The notes: generated from the letters alone by a model not told the origin. 64,000 bases of DNA from Pelomyxa schiedti (GCA_020536535.1 JAHLWZ010000171.1:83003-147002); one strand, 5' to 3'. Shown: positions 33,769 to 46,648, counted from the stretch's first letter. Program-made: numbers and translations.

Positions 33769-34046
33769 GCCCCATAAACTGTCTCGGCCATCGCCGGATT
33801 TTGATTGTTTTTCGCAAAATGGCCGTTGAACCAGTCAAAGTTCAAATGTACGACTCTCAGGGATCTGGAGGTGTTCTAGACGAGATAGAACCTACTGTAC
33901 GGTTCTGGTGTGACTGGAATGTTGTAACCGTCTGGCAAGAAGTTGGGCCCTCAAGTCTCCCAGAGTTTTTTTGAGTTTGCCGACTCAGACAAGTTGGTCC
34001 TAAACAAAAACCGGTCGAACTAACCAAACAAAACACACAGAAAAAA

Positions 34047-35653
34047 ATGGACATGCCACTTTGGACAGACAGACAAAAGCGACCCACCGTAGGTGTTAGT
34101 CTACCAATTTTACACCCAACGAGTGTAGACATCGAGCGCGGCGTGTGCGAACTCGCACGTCGGGCGAACCAGCTTGGTTTTATTGCTCCGTCTACGCGGA
34201 CAGTATCTATCGTGCACAACTCACGTGAAGCAGCAACGGCACCGCAAATTCCGTTGAGCGCCTTTGCGCTCAGCTTCAACATGGAACCTTTCGTACGCAC
34301 TGCCAGTGCATTCTCTCTCAAGTTGCATGTGGAGCCGGAGTTGTTTGCCACTAAGGCTGGGGTGTTATTTCCAAAGCGACATGAATTTTCAGAGTGGAAG
34401 GCAACGTTCTATAGGGAGCGCAATACATGGGAGCAGGCGTACAACAGTGATTCAGTTGCTGAAAGGGTTTACAGAATTCTAAATGGCGATCAACCGTGCA
34501 TTTTAAACTTTGATATGGGCCGGAGCGGCTGCATGTCATTTGGCCTATCACTGTCTTCGTTGTCTGAAACTGGAAACACACTCGTTTTGTGCCGTTCTAA
34601 CAGTGGTCCACTTGAGCCGGTTTCCATTTCGCTCTCTGGTGTCGGGGCAACTGTAGAAAATATTATGAGGTTTTGGGAGACTCAAGTCAAGGGCGAGTTC
34701 ATGAGTATCAACTTCGTCCTGGATCACAGAAAAAGTTCACAGGAGTCAGGCGTTTTTGTCTTCATCGCCATCCGAGTTGCAGAGAATTTCCTTGCAGACA
34801 AACTGAAAAAAAAGAAGAATGTCAGCCGAAAAATTCTGCTTGATTATTGTTCCAAGTGGTGCACCTATACTGAGCCTGCGCGATCATATCACCGGAGTAC
34901 CAGCATATGTCTGGGGGGTGCCTCTAAAACAGGTACGCCCTTACTCTGTCGCACGGTTGCTAACTATTTATTTAGAAACCCACGAGCCACTACCTTACCA
35001 TTTTGTAGAAAGTGTAGCGACCACTACTACATCAATTTCTTCAACTACTGCAAAGACCACCACCTCGACAGCCGCAGAATCTTGTGTGGCGGCAACAGAA
35101 GTAAGCCAGGTTGTGAAACCAAGCGCAGAGGTGAGTGGATCTATTTCCACTACCCAGCCTGAAAGCAGAAGGGGTGTGAGTGACACGGGAGTATTGAAAT
35201 TGACATCAACAGGTTTCACAGCCTCATCTTTCCAAACGAAAATTTACACTCCAGTTAAATGTATTTGACTCCCTAACGATGTTTTAACAGAAGCGAGTCC
35301 ACAGTTGTGCAGTGACAAAAAGACAACAGATAACAAGGGATGCACAAGTACATCAGACCCTGTAGAGGCACCCGTCACTTCTACCAGTGATAGTAAGTTG
35401 ACCAGAACTAAAAAATAAAAATTAACCAAAATAACCAACATATACAGAAGGTGATGTCAAGAATGAAACCTCCGAGTCCACAGTGCCATCCCCAGAAGAT
35501 GGGAAAAATACTACACAGCCATCCAGTGAACAAACAACAAGTGCTTGTAGTAGTTCCCAGACACTGCCACAAAGTGCAGTGACCCCTCACAATCCACCAA
35601 CACATAACACCCACACAGTTACTCCCTCGGAAGAGGAACACTCACAACTTTAA
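34047..35653 (+). CDS. Uncharacterised protein with Ser/Thr-rich C-terminal tail
   Basis: I do not recognise this protein. The ATG at 34047 has a purine-rich AAAAAAATGG context. The first 240 residues look globular, with WEQAYNSDSVAERVYRILNG, CILNFDMGRSGCMSFGLSLS and INFVLDHRKSSQESGVFVFI. An intron near 34760-34820 shifts into LIIVPSGAPILSLRDHITG, then VPAYVWGVP. From about 35000 the protein is rich in Thr/Ser (VATTTTSISSTTAKTTTST) and continues through short introns to SEEEHSQL and TAA at 35651-35653. No signal peptide, membrane segment or known active-site motif is visible. It is followed within 90 bases by the CMTR1 gene on the same strand. Confidence 0.6.
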
Positions 35654-35741
35654 GTAGAGCACCGAAAACAAGGAACCAACTTCGGGATTTTGCCCCACGA
35701 GTCGAAAAAATCATAATTTCCTCTTTTTTTTCTGGTGCACA

Positions 35742-37768
35742 ATGAGCGGTACGGGCACGGGTGAGCAAGCGGAGGCAACGCAGCAGCAACCTTCAGAAGC
35801 GAGAGAAGAAAAGCAACACACGCAGGCCTCGGAAGTTTCCGACGGTACTTCGAGTGCCACAACAAGCAGCAGTTCCAGCACTACGACGTCGCAGCCACCT
35901 CCTCCCCCACCGCCCCCACCTCCCCCTTCTTCCTCCCCTTCTTCATCGCCACCTCAGGCGCCGACCCGCGGCCGTGGGGGCACGAGGATCTCGCTGCGAG
36001 CCGTCAAAGCCCACACCTCGCACGCTGCGGCGCAGCCGGAGGAAGAGGGAGAGGCACAGGCACCGCAAAAGAGGCGCGGGTCGCCGGGCCAACAACGCGC
36101 CCCGGAGGCCGCCAAGTCGCCGCGTGTGGGCGGCGGCAGCAGGCACAGAGGAAACGCGAAGGGCCGCGGCGGCCGCAATTACCGCGACGTACCGGCCGAA
36201 GACGACGACGGGGAGGACATCCTCGCACTCGCACGCGCTCGGGACGATGTGCCGACAGAGCGGACAGAGTGCATGATAATCAAGGTGTCTGCCAGCTCCC
36301 TGGCCAATTCCTACTCGCTGATGTCCAGGCTCTTGTCTGTGGCACAGGGCCATGCCAATAGCACTTGCACGAGCCAAGTTGTCCCTACTGGGGTGGAGGT
36401 GAGCAAGGTACCTGCAACTGACAAAAGTGGTGAGGCTAGGCCTGCAGAGAAACCAGCAGAACCGCAGCCGCAGCCGCAATCACAACCACAACCACAATCC
36501 CAACCATTGCCGTTGTTGGGTGCAGATGGGAAGAGTGAGTGTACAAGCGTTACAGATACAACACAGTCCACACCAGACAACTCTGTGACCACTGGCAGCA
36601 GTTTGAACTTGGATGACCTGCGGTTCATTCCAACAAATGATGAACAAAGAATGCTCACTGGCGTGTGGTGCCCTAGCTCTGTGGTTAAAGATCTTTGGAA
36701 GCAAAAAACCAGAATGGATGATGTATTTGATGCCGGTGAAGATTCAGTGTACCACCGAGCACGTGACGGTATCTTTCCCCAAGACAAGAGAGGAAGTACG
36801 CGCTTTTTAAATAGAGCTGGTGATAAGTTGATGCAGGTAGTTAAGCAATTGTACCATTCAATTTTAAACTTCCCAAAAGATCCATGATGCAGTGCAGTTA
36901 TGGCGGGACGGCACTCACGGAACAGTGTTCTTTGACGTTTGTGGTGGCCCTGGTGCCTTTTCCCAAATGCTTCTGGAGAAAGCCCCAAAACCAGTGACTG
37001 GTTGGGGTGTCACTCTAAGCCCAGCAGGTGGTGCACCTGACAGTGAGTGGTGGTACCCACAGCTCCAACGAAACAAAAGCTGGACCAAAGTTGGAGGTGC
37101 TGATGGAACAGGGAATGTTTATCTTCCAAGCAATGTGGTCAGTATTGTGGAAACTGTACGTGGCTCCCGGCAAGGAGTTGACATCGTTGTAGCTGATGGT
37201 GGTTTCTTGATAAAACATGACCCTAAGACAGGAAAGCACATGGAAAACCTTCAAGAACTTGTCACAGGAAGACTGATCCTCAGCGAGATGCTGATTGCAC
37301 TCAGTACACTGCGTAACAGTGGATCCTTTGTCTGCAAGCTTTTCGATACTGTGAGTCCGCAAAACTCCCCTCTCACCGTTGCTTGCATCTAACGAAAATT
37401 TTTGCGCACAGTTTTCACATTTTACCGTTTCTCTGCTGTATTGCCTTGCCCTTGTGTTTGACGAAGTTTACATCGTGAAACCGCTAAGAAGCCGGCTTGT
37501 CAACAGCGAGCGATATGTTGCATGCCGGGGATTGCGCACCGAAACGCCCCAATTCCAAGTATTGCAGCAGCTTCTCAGGACAATCCACTCCAAATTTAGC
37601 GATGTGGAGGGAGACCAATCACCTAACAGCATTGTGCCACTGAGTGTAATGCTGTCTGACTCTGAATTTGTTGCGAGTATCAACCAGACCACCACTACCC
37701 TTGCTCGCAACCAAATTCTGGGTCTCACCCTTGTAATGGATGCTGTGGACGCTCTTCTTTACCTCTAA
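35742..37768 (+). CDS. Cap-specific mRNA 2'-O-methyltransferase 1 (CMTR1-like)
   Basis: The enzyme methylates the ribose of the first transcribed nucleotide of capped mRNA, in the nucleus. Residues 1-165 are GC-rich, disordered (Pro run, then RG/KR-rich, NLS-like), followed by a Gln/Pro linker (about 36460-36510). The catalytic half reads WCPSSVVKDLWKQKTRMDDV, then VFFDVCGGPGAFSQMLLEKA (SAM site), WGVTLSP, GTGNVYLP, VDIVVADGGFLIKHD (catalytic Asp), ENLQELVTGRLILSEMLIAL, GSFVCKLFDT (Lys), DEVYIVKPLRSRLVNSERYV (Lys/Arg/Glu) and IVPLSVMLSDSEFVASI. This is the FtsJ-type K-D-K-E arrangement and CMTR1's own C-terminal block. Introns fall at about 36836-36884 and 37350-37412. The G-patch and WW domains of animal CMTR1 are not evident. 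Confidence 0.88.
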
Positions 37769-37819
37769 ATTCGCAAAAAAAAAAAACCCAGAAAAAATAC
37801 TGCTTGTTGTTCTCCTTTT

Positions 37820-40422
37820 CTAGTCAAATAGGTTGAAGTCTGTTGCCTTCTTTGTTGGTGGATATTGCTTGTCCAAGTCATCCTTGAGCCAACCACTTTC
37901 TTTTAGTGATGAGGAATTTTTGGGAGAGGGAGCACGGGCTTTGGCTTCACTAGCTATGGTAGGTTCCTTGGGTGTACTAAATATGTCGTCATCCCCACCG
38001 ATTCCCGTTGTTGTTGATGTGGGTGTTGTTGTAGCTGTGCTTGATGGGGGCTGCTCCTTCTTGCCGGCAAATATGTCATCATCATCCTCAAAGAGTATGC
38101 TTTTGTACTTGTTTGCAGCCACAGGTGCCGTGGAAATAGCTTCTTCACCAAACAAAGAGGGCCCGGTTGGAAGCAGTGCTGATACTAAGATGACCGGCTT
38201 TGGTGCGGGGGTGCCGGTGGCGGGTGTTGATTGTGGGAGAGGGATCGGAAGGAGCGGGGGAATGTCCAGGTTCCGGTCTGGCCTGAGGATTGTTTTGTGG
38301 TGATGCCGTGGTGGTGCCTCGCCGTCAAACAGGGAGCTAACTGAGCTGTCAAATATAGAGTCGGTTTGAGCTGGGGCGGCTGGTGGAGGCGGGGGTGGGG
38401 GGCTGCTGGATTTGAACGCGAATGGAGCAGATTGCTGTGGCTTGAGGGGTGCAGTGTCCTCAAATAGAGGATTCGGCTTCTGTGGTTTTTCGCTAAATAT
38501 GTCTTCGTCTGAGGCGTGAGAGGAGCTTTCTTGCTGCCTGACTACTTCAGAACCATTTTTCTGTGAGTCGGGCGCGCCGAAGATACTGGATAATGATGAA
38601 CCTTCATCAAACAAGCTAGACTTCTGAGGTACGGTAGCCTGCTTAACGGGAGGCTTGCCCTCTTGGCCAAATAAATCACCTGGTGCATCGTCAAGCCAAG
38701 TCAGAGATGACACTCTTGGTGCAGGGCTTGGGGATGCTGTTTTTTCAGGGAAGAGTGTTGGTTCCGGTGTTAGCTTGGAGACCACACTCGTTTCTAAGTT
38801 GTCTTGTGTTTCTATTTCTTGTTCATTTGAAAGTAGGAATCTGGTGCAATATGAGTGATGCGGGGAGAAATCAAATTTAGTATACTTAATAGCTTTGTGG
38901 CTCAGCAATGCCGAAGTGATTGCTGCACGCGATATCTCAGTTGGGGAGGAGCTTGAGGTTGTGAGGAAACTCATATCTGGGCTTATGTAGTGTATACCAC
39001 AGTGTTGATAAATCTTGTACTAGTAAAAAAAAGGATGTTTTATGTGGCTGTAACAACATTTTGAACTTCTTGTCCCTCACAGACAACTACAAGGTGGCAT
39101 TTGCTTTCGAGGAGAACCTCAGTAACTTTACTATGATTTACAATGTTGTCCACCCATGAAGTTTGTTCTAAGATTGTAACTTCAGGGTTAATTTTTTGCA
39201 TCATCTCCTTCAATATCTGCTTGGTGTCACCAACTCGGAAAATATATATGGAAGAATTACTGTGCTTGGATTTCCATTTTGGTTGCCACAGTAGACAAGC
39301 CTTAAGGGTGTCAATGTTTAACAACTATTGGCTGACATTCTGTTACCTTCTATCTTGTGGTTCGGCTTCCTGTCGATCAATTAGGATTAGTGTGCCAACT
39401 CCACTTCTTACAAGTAGTTCCGCACAAAATGCACCAACGCAACCTAACCCTACAATAGCCACAACCCTATTAGCGAGGGCATTTTGTACACAACTATCAG
39501 GCTGAGAGTTGGTGGTGGAAGTAGAAGTGGCAGTATCCAAACACTGGGAGATCTGTTCGTTTGTGACCGCTTGCTGATTTTGATCACAAACTAAAGGCTC
39601 AGTGCCCTCATGATTCTCACTCTTAGAAGCAAGAGGGGTAGTTGCAGTGGCAAAGGGATCCACTGAATTTTCCTCAATACTGCCCTGTGGTGTTATGCTG
39701 TAACGAGAATCGTAGGGAATGCTGTCCGCATCACGAGTTTCAGTGCTACAGGGTACTGAAACGGCCTCAGGGGCTTGAATTGTGGTTGTTTCATTTGATT
39801 GCGAGGAAGATACAGGATTTTCGGAATCAAGACTAACACGCTCCCACTCACGGGGACGCATCTCCTCAGGGTTTCCGGAAACAAGAGCAACTTGGCCGGG
39901 ATCATCTACACCAACGCTGGAGGGAGTGGTTGTCTCCTCATTATGGGTGGTGCTACTTTCCAGCACAACGCACTGCTGCTCAGTTTGTGTCGTTTCGCTC
40001 TCAGCCTTCTCGGAATCGACGACAACTTCCTCCACGGGCTTTTCGGGTACGCAGAGTTGGGCGTTTGAGGGCGGCAGCAGTGTCCCATAATCCCCGCAAC
40101 TGGTCGGTGGTGTTGTCGCGCTCTCTTCCTCGTGCTCCGGAGTTTTCGTTTCCACTGGCAGCTGGGTACCAGTTTCTGGCACGTTCGACGAAACCCCAGG
40201 CGCCTCTTCGTCTTTTCGTAGTTGTTCTGGCTCTTGTTCCTTCGCTTCCTCTTTCGGTTCGAGTTCGGCAGCTGAGGCAACAACAGCAACAACCTGGTCG
40301 GAATTCACGACTTGGACTGTCGGGTCCTCAGTGGCAGGGCCCGACTCCACAGTAGGTGCCGATTCGACAAAGACTTCGTCGTTGGATATAGCCCCGGGCA
40401 CAACGAACGAATCGTCAGCCAT
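37820..40422 (-). CDS. ThiF/E1-like domain protein with FAM21-like LF-acidic tail
   Basis: From ATG 40422, about 310 residues are acidic and disordered. A ThiF/E1-type nucleotide fold follows: RVVAIVGLGCVGAFCAELLV and RSGVGTLILIDRQEAEP. Two introns at about 39296-39342 and 39217-39257 give RRLVYCGNQNGNPSTQILKE, then MMQKINPEVTILEQ, as in UBA5/TcdA-like proteins, and LVVVCEGQEVQN. A 38-nt intron (about 39012-39049) joins this in phase 0 to YKIYQHCGIHYISPDMS and the downstream exon. The remaining 300 residues repeat SLFDEGSSLSSIF, DEDIFSEKPQKPNPLFED, KYKSILFEDDDDIFAG and GGDDDIFS, the pattern of FAM21/WASHC2 tails that bind retromer and capping protein. No catalytic Cys or adenylation Arg is obvious. 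If the 38-nt splice is wrong, these are two genes (38974 would start the second). Confidence 0.6.
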
Positions 40423-40490
40423 CACTCACTACTTTCTTTCCGAATTCTGGCGTGTTGAACAGGTAGGCAACAGATCCTGGGTTGGGGGGG

Positions 40491-40498
40491 TATATATA
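40491..40498. promoter_or_regulatory. TATA-like element in a divergent promoter
   Basis: A palindromic TATATATA follows a run of seven G's between two divergent genes (starts at 40422 minus and 40632 plus). The spacing suits a core promoter for the plus-strand gene if its 5' UTR is about 100 nt. This is pattern recognition only. Confidence 0.3.
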
Positions 40499-40631
40499 CA
40501 CTGAGAACGGTATTGCACCAATGGACCCCAAACTCATACGTGGAACGTGCAGAGGTGGCAGGCGAGAAATGATTTCTGAATACTCAGAACGAAAGGAGAA
40601 GAAAAACCACCCGTTGGGGTTGTGTCTGTCC

Positions 40632-42050
40632 ATGGACTACTTGCCAACGTTGTATACAGCGATTGCACTGTTACTTGTTCTGTTGTCCGGATCTGCGTGT
40701 AGGGTGTTGCGGGTGTACCCCAAGGTCAGTGCACACTCTGCGTTGTCTGCTCTCAATACTTTCTTGTTTTATGCTTGTTTACCATGCACGGTCTTCAGGG
40801 CTCTTGGTTTGTATAATAAGCTCTTATTATTCCCTATTTTACATGTACATCATCAACTTTTAGGGGTTTTTTTTTTTTGCTCACTCGAATAAAAAAAAAA
40901 ACGTAGCCATTCACCCGCTGAGGGACCTAGATTGGATGTTCGTTCTCGTGTTTTTGGTTTTGCGTGTGCTGGAAGCTCTGCTATTCATTCCAATCCCTTT
41001 TATTTTGCGTGGGAAATTTGAGGACTACATCATCCACTACCTTGGCGCCACTTTTGCTGACACGATAGTATGCGGTTCCTCTCTGTGCTTCTTGCTCCAA
41101 GGCCTCTTAACGAGGAAAGATTTTTGGTGTGCCCTTGATAACCTCACTGTATGGCTCTGATATTGGAAACCTTTATCCTGTTCTAGCTGCAATAAGCTCC
41201 TTCATTTTTCAACTTCCATACATGCTCATCGTGTTCGAGGTAACTGGAAATAAACGAAACCAAGTAGGTACCTATTTTTCTCAATGCGTTTCCCTCTGAC
41301 TATAACAGCAAGGGAAATACCCAGTGGCGAAGCAAATGATGATCCTGCCGCTGCTGACAATGCTAAACTTCTTCGTGAAAATTCCCCCAGTCGCCAACAA
41401 TACGTAGGACAAATCGCTAAAAGTGTTGCAATTCGGTTACTTAAGGTCTCTTCATTGATCCGTGAAAAGCACAGCCAACAAAATGTGTAGGTACCTCCCC
41501 TTTATGGAATTGTGCTGGGGATTATTTACAGTCTTATTGGATGGGATGTTCCGTCGTTTTTGGACCAAGCCCTACAAATGTTTGCCAACTGTGTCACTCC
41601 AACAGCTACCTTCATTATTGGAATCTTCATTGCTGACTTCACATTGGGGATCTTCACTTCTCACACACCCTTTAAGACAGCATTCATAAGAAGTTCCTGG
41701 TACAGCGTCTCACACCTTTTCTCTCACCAAAAATACACAGTTACATACCCTACAAACTCCTGATAATGCCAGCCTTGGTTATCCCAATTTTATATATGTT
41801 CAATCACACTGTAACTGGGGATGTTGCCAATGTAGCAATAATTGTGGCCTCTCTACCCCTCGCTCCATCTGCATTCACTTTGGGCAAACAGTGTGTATTC
41901 TCTGTTCTTTTCTACACCATCCAGCAGAGCCTTAGGTACACAATTGGAGAATCTGAACTAGGTGTTAGTGTTGCTGGGGGCACTTTGTTGATGCTCCCAA
42001 CAGTCATGTCTTGGATTGCAATACTCAATGCTGTCGACTTTGGTTTTTGA
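40632..42050 (+). CDS. Membrane transport protein, auxin-efflux-carrier-like (PIN-like/PILS) family
   Basis: The start at 40632 gives MDYLPTLYTAIALLLVLLSG, an immediate membrane helix, then LNTFLFYACLPCTVFRALGL. Further helices follow in exons at 40936 (MFVLVFLVLRVLEALLFIPI), 41040-41160, 41510 (CVTPTATFIIGIFIADFTLG) and 41766 (MPALVIPILYMFN, then VAIIVASLPLAPSAFTLGKQ). The last exon has VSVAGGTLLMLPTVMSWIAI and stops at 42050. The LP.APSAF motif in the penultimate helix region is characteristic of PF03547. About ten helices are expected, and a hydrophilic middle region at 41290-41450 fits the family's central loop. An in-frame upstream extension to 40482 lacks membrane character and includes the TATA-like element, so I leave it out. 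The substrate is unknown. Confidence 0.78.
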
Positions 42051-42153
42051 TGTGAATTGGTGGGTAAAAAGAAACTTAGGAATTCATGGTTTTTTTCAAA
42101 TTAATTCCCAAACACAAACTTTATGATGGGAATTTTTACAATTTCACCAGCTT

Positions 42154-45100
42154 TTACAAAGGATCCACTAAGCAAAATGTACCTAGGGAGATATTTGTTA
42201 AAGGTACTGTAAGAGGGTGAAGCGTGTACTTTGCTGTTGGGGGCATTCTGTACTGGTCAACACAAATTTGATGCATGGTTTTGGTCTTATTGGCAGCAAA
42301 GAGGGCAACTTGCTCATCATTGGCAGCAAATTTTGCGTAGATGGGCTGCAATGTTGTTAGTGTCATTGTAAGTGAGGAAAGGGAATACTTTATCCAGTCC
42401 CGCCTTTGTGTCATCGGGGGTTATTGGGTACTTGCTCAAGAAGTCTATAGTACATCCATGATGAATCTCGGGTAATACCTGGCGAACGTCGGGCATAAAC
42501 GAGAAAAAAAGGAGTGTACTGTAAACAGTTGGTCCAGTGTTAGATCACCTTTGGCGATTACAATTTTGTCCCAAATAGTGAAGCCTTCGGGAATTGGTTT
42601 GACATCACACATTTCATTCACATCATACCTACAGTTGTTAGTTAAGGCTACTTTGTGAAAACGTACTCAGCCTTGGCACGAATTGGATTGTCTGGTTCAA
42701 AGAGGTTGTAGGTGCTGAGCCCAAGGTTAACATTGGCAGAGCACATCTATGAGATATCTGAGGATTTATCACGAAGGTAATAAAAAAAAAACCTTGGGTT
42801 TTGGCAACCTCATGATAAGCTTGAACAGCTAAGGAAAAAGATAGGTTAGAGCAGGACAAAAGCACTTGGTACAAACCTCAACACAGACCAAACCAGTGAT
42901 CATTGCTGTAGTAGTTGCGATGGCTGGGATCTGCGAAAGGAGGTCAGTAACTATCAAAAAGCTTTATTATACTCACAATCCTTCCAGCAATCATCTTACA
43001 CTGATGGCGACTTGCTGGCTTGATGTGATAATTCCATGCACGCATATTAGAGCAAGCGGTTATGAAGTCGATGTGGAAATTCTTTGTAAAGTGAATCAAT
43101 CACTCGAATGTCCCTGGGGCTACGACTTACCGTGTCATCATCTTTTTCAAATTCAAGTGGCACAGGTTTTACAAGACCCTCAAAGGTGCCCCCAACAAGT
43201 AATTCTTTTTTAATATTGTCCACTTCCAATTGTTCCTCTGGGTCAGCTGTGGAAAGTTAACACAGACAACTTTAACAAACAAAAAACCTGGAGTAGACTT
43301 GGAAGTATCCTCCAATGTCGCCACGGCTTTCTTTGGGGGTTCCCAATCCAGTGGCTGTACTATTTGTTAGCATTTGAAGGTAGGTAAATCCCCCTACCTT
43401 CAGACGCGGTAAAGCGGCAGCAATAAGTGTGGAAAATTGTGTCTTATCAGGAACAACAGGTACCTTTTAAGCGCGTTGTGAGACTGGCAAACAGACAAGA
43501 TAGACACTTTAAGAAGTTACCTTGAGCATTGTGGCAAACAGGTTAGAGGCTGCCCATAAATAATCCAAGTGAAGAGGTTCGTTCGGATCAAAAACGGCAT
43601 GCTTGGGGAAACGCTTCGTTCCAGTCCAGAATGGCATCACTTCTCCAGTAATTTCATCCTGGCCAAAAATAAGTACGTACCCAAAATGAACAAAGTAAGT
43701 TACAGTCTTGGTATAATTCTCAGGGAAACTGTGAGTAAGATCCCTGATGCGAATTAAGTATTGCTTGCAGAATTGATCCAATGCAAGCTGCATACAAGTC
43801 TCGAACGTTGGCTGTTAAGGTTTTACTAAGATTACGTACAGTACGCGCTATGATACTCACGTTATTGAGAATTCTTAGCATTGCCTTGACAGCTTGAAGT
43901 TTCTCCAACTGTACGTTTATGTGGCCTTCCTTTTCAACACTGCTCATGAAGCCACTTGGGTCTTGTAGGAGTTTGATTACATCTTTCGCAGGATCTTCGA
44001 ACACTTCCGTGAATTGGGCCCTTGCCCATTCAATGCAGTGGTCTATTAAATGTGGGAACTGATATTTACATCAGTCAAGAAAAGAAAAAAAATTGAGGGG
44101 CAGAAGAGTACGTTTCTGAGAGTGCACATGGGGATAGCTTTGCCCTACATCAGCGTAAGAAATGAGAAAATCAAGTACTTTTCTACCTGGTCCTGGTCCT
44201 TTCCCTCAGAGTAAGTCAGTGTCAAGTGGGGAATTATAATCTCGGAGTTGGCTTTTGTGCCAAGTGTTCCGGATTCAAGAAGTGGTCGCTCAAAGAACAC
44301 ACATCGAGAGTCAACATACTTTCGAGCTATCACGTTGTCAAGAGCATTGCATACCTGCCAGTGATAAGGAATAGGGTTTAAATTATAATAACGCAACTCC
44401 ATGAAGATTTTCCCAGAAACCTTAAAGTGAGTGAGAGTTCGGTCTCCACAAAAGGGGGGGGAAGGATAGCACACCATCGTTGAAGATATTTTCGGTCTCT
44501 GGACAAACCTTTGTTTCAAAGCAAGTAATGTTCATGGCGGGGTTCATAATCTTTGCTGCGGTGGCAGCGCATACAGATTTTTGCTTAAAAAGTTAAGCGA
44601 CCTTAATGTGATGATTACCTTACCTTCCCAACATTCTCCTTCCGGAAAAGGAATTGCCTATTGAGGTTGGAGACTTCAATCCTATCCATATCTGTAACAT
44701 ACAGGGCACCTCCACTAGCACCTAGTGATGCTATAAGAAAAGAAATAGGAGGTAAAACTGTTACCTAGGCCCATTAAGGCAAAGCCTTTGAGGTATTCGC
44801 ATCCCAAAGCGCCACAGCCAACCTGTTTTGATTGTGAAAGCGGAAAATTGGTTTATCTGCAAACCATAAACCACTTCTGCTTTCCTAGAGTTTCCTGGAA
44901 GTTCTTGCCAAAAATAGCAATTTGGCTGTCATATCTGCACCCAAGAGGGGCAGCATCAGCTGGAACCTTATTTTATTTTAGTGCAAAGTTGATATAAGAC
45001 GAGAAGTACCGTAGCTTGAAGCATTTCAAAGTAATCAAGGTAGAGCCATTGCCACAGTGGAGAATATTTTCCAAACTTCTTGACCACTTCCTGTGCAATC

Positions 45101-46648
45101 ACTCCACCAACAAATGTAGAGATACCTGAAAACAGAGGATTAATGTTGATTACGGTCTGAGATAACAACCAGACAGCTCGGCGCGAGCATATAAAGCAAA
45201 GTTGCGGATCACCTCTTCGTCAATAGTCTCTACAACTAGAGCAGAGTTCGGAGGCATTTGCTTGTGTTCCTCAAGAATTTGCTTGGCAATAAAAACACAT
45301 TCGTTGGCATCTTCCAAAGAGTGCAAACGAGGCAGGTAATTATGCCATTCCTAAAAAAATATGAACCCATTCTTGGATAAGATTAAGCCTACCTGGAAGC
45401 GCCACATAGCCAATTTAGCAAAGTGCAGTTGCTCTGATCTACCAGCATACATTTTCTCCGAATTCGGGTGGATAAGGAACATTTCTTGCTTAGGGTTGTG
45501 CATGCTTTCACCAAATGATCGGAATGGCACTTTCTTTGGCACTTTGATTTCGGTGGCTATTCCCCCTCGGATATAGGGTGGAAGGGCAGCAACCTACCAT
45601 TATTAATTATTTCATTATTACAGAACTGGAAAGAGAAAAGTGCAACCTCCGCAGAAGGGATTTTTAATTTGAATTTCTTTGGCATCAATCTTTGCCTCTT
45701 ACCACCATCCAGGAGCATGTACATTCGTCCAAGGGCTATTTAATATAAGAGCAGTAAACAATGAAGGGTACCACACGAATTGTTCTTTTATTGAGGGCAT
45801 CCATCCCTTCAACTTCATCAACAGAAATTAATTGGTCCTCATCAAAGTCATGAGGTTCTGCAATTGATAAGAGAAGGTTAAAAGCTAGTTATGTACCAGA
45901 TACTGAAACAATAAGTTCCCAGTTATCACCAGTCTGTCGCTTGGTGATCTCTGAGGCAAGGTTCAGATAATATTAGTGGGGAATAACACAACCTTCAAAG
46001 ACAGAGGTCTTTGCAGCTTCGCCATTCTCATCCGTGACTGTGTGAATGGGACCATAATCTGCCCACAACGTAGCCGTAGCACCAGAGGAATGCCCCATCA
46101 AGAAAAGTACTGGGGTTGGCAAACGGGATCGGCACACAAAGTCCCAGTGTTGAACAACAGAAGCTGGAATGCGGGGGTCGGTCACCAAGACAGCACCAAA
46201 TTGGCAAAGAAATGCGTCAGTGATTTCAGATGTGTGCTCGCGGACCAAAACATAGGGGTTCAATAAAGACAGAGGCTGGATGCAAACAGTCGAACTCCTT
46301 TTGCCAATGTCACTCTCCAGGAACCAAAAGTTTGAAGCAAGGTCCATCATTTCAACGGGAGATGGGTCATAAATGGTTACAGAACGTGGTCCTGCCAAAG
46401 CGATATTCTTAGCAGCCTCAACTCCCACACCCTTCATTCCAACCTGTTTCATTCCGTTTGTTTAAGACGGATTGGTTTTTTTTTCTACAAACCACTAAAA
46501 CGTCAAGAGTTGTCAAGTTTTTCATTGTCTCCAAACCATAAGCACCAATCTGTCGAGAATACTGGTCCATCGCGCTGGTGGCCTTGTTCTCGTCAAATAC
46601 CATTGCACCCGCTGCTGTTACGGGTTCCGCACTACTTGTAGATGCCAT
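42154..46648 (-). CDS. UBA1: Ubiquitin-activating enzyme E1 (UBA1)
   Basis: This enzyme activates ubiquitin with ATP and passes it to E2s. From ATG 46648: [40 protein letters not shown], the inactive adenylation half; [20 protein letters not shown] and similar FCCH-like sequence. The active half follows across many introns: [19 protein letters not shown]-type glycine-rich turns (about 44830-44770), [19 protein letters not shown] (about 44680-44630) and the catalytic-cysteine block [20 protein letters not shown] (about 44140-44020). The end of the adenylation core reads [31 protein letters not shown], then [32 protein letters not shown] and [10 protein letters not shown] lead into the C-terminal ubiquitin-fold region, which has drifted: the usual GVSMLY and PYVRY motifs are not apparent, and the last exon ends near 42154. 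About 18 introns. Confidence 0.9.

Noticed and set aside
35943-36479. 178-codon minus-strand frame rich in Arg/Cys/Leu
   Set aside because: It is antisense to the GC-rich first exon of the CMTR1-like gene and has no domain or exon partner.
37833-38303. 156-codon plus-strand frame with hydrophobic runs
   Set aside because: It is antisense to the LF-acidic repeats. The Val/Ser/Gly runs mirror those repeats.
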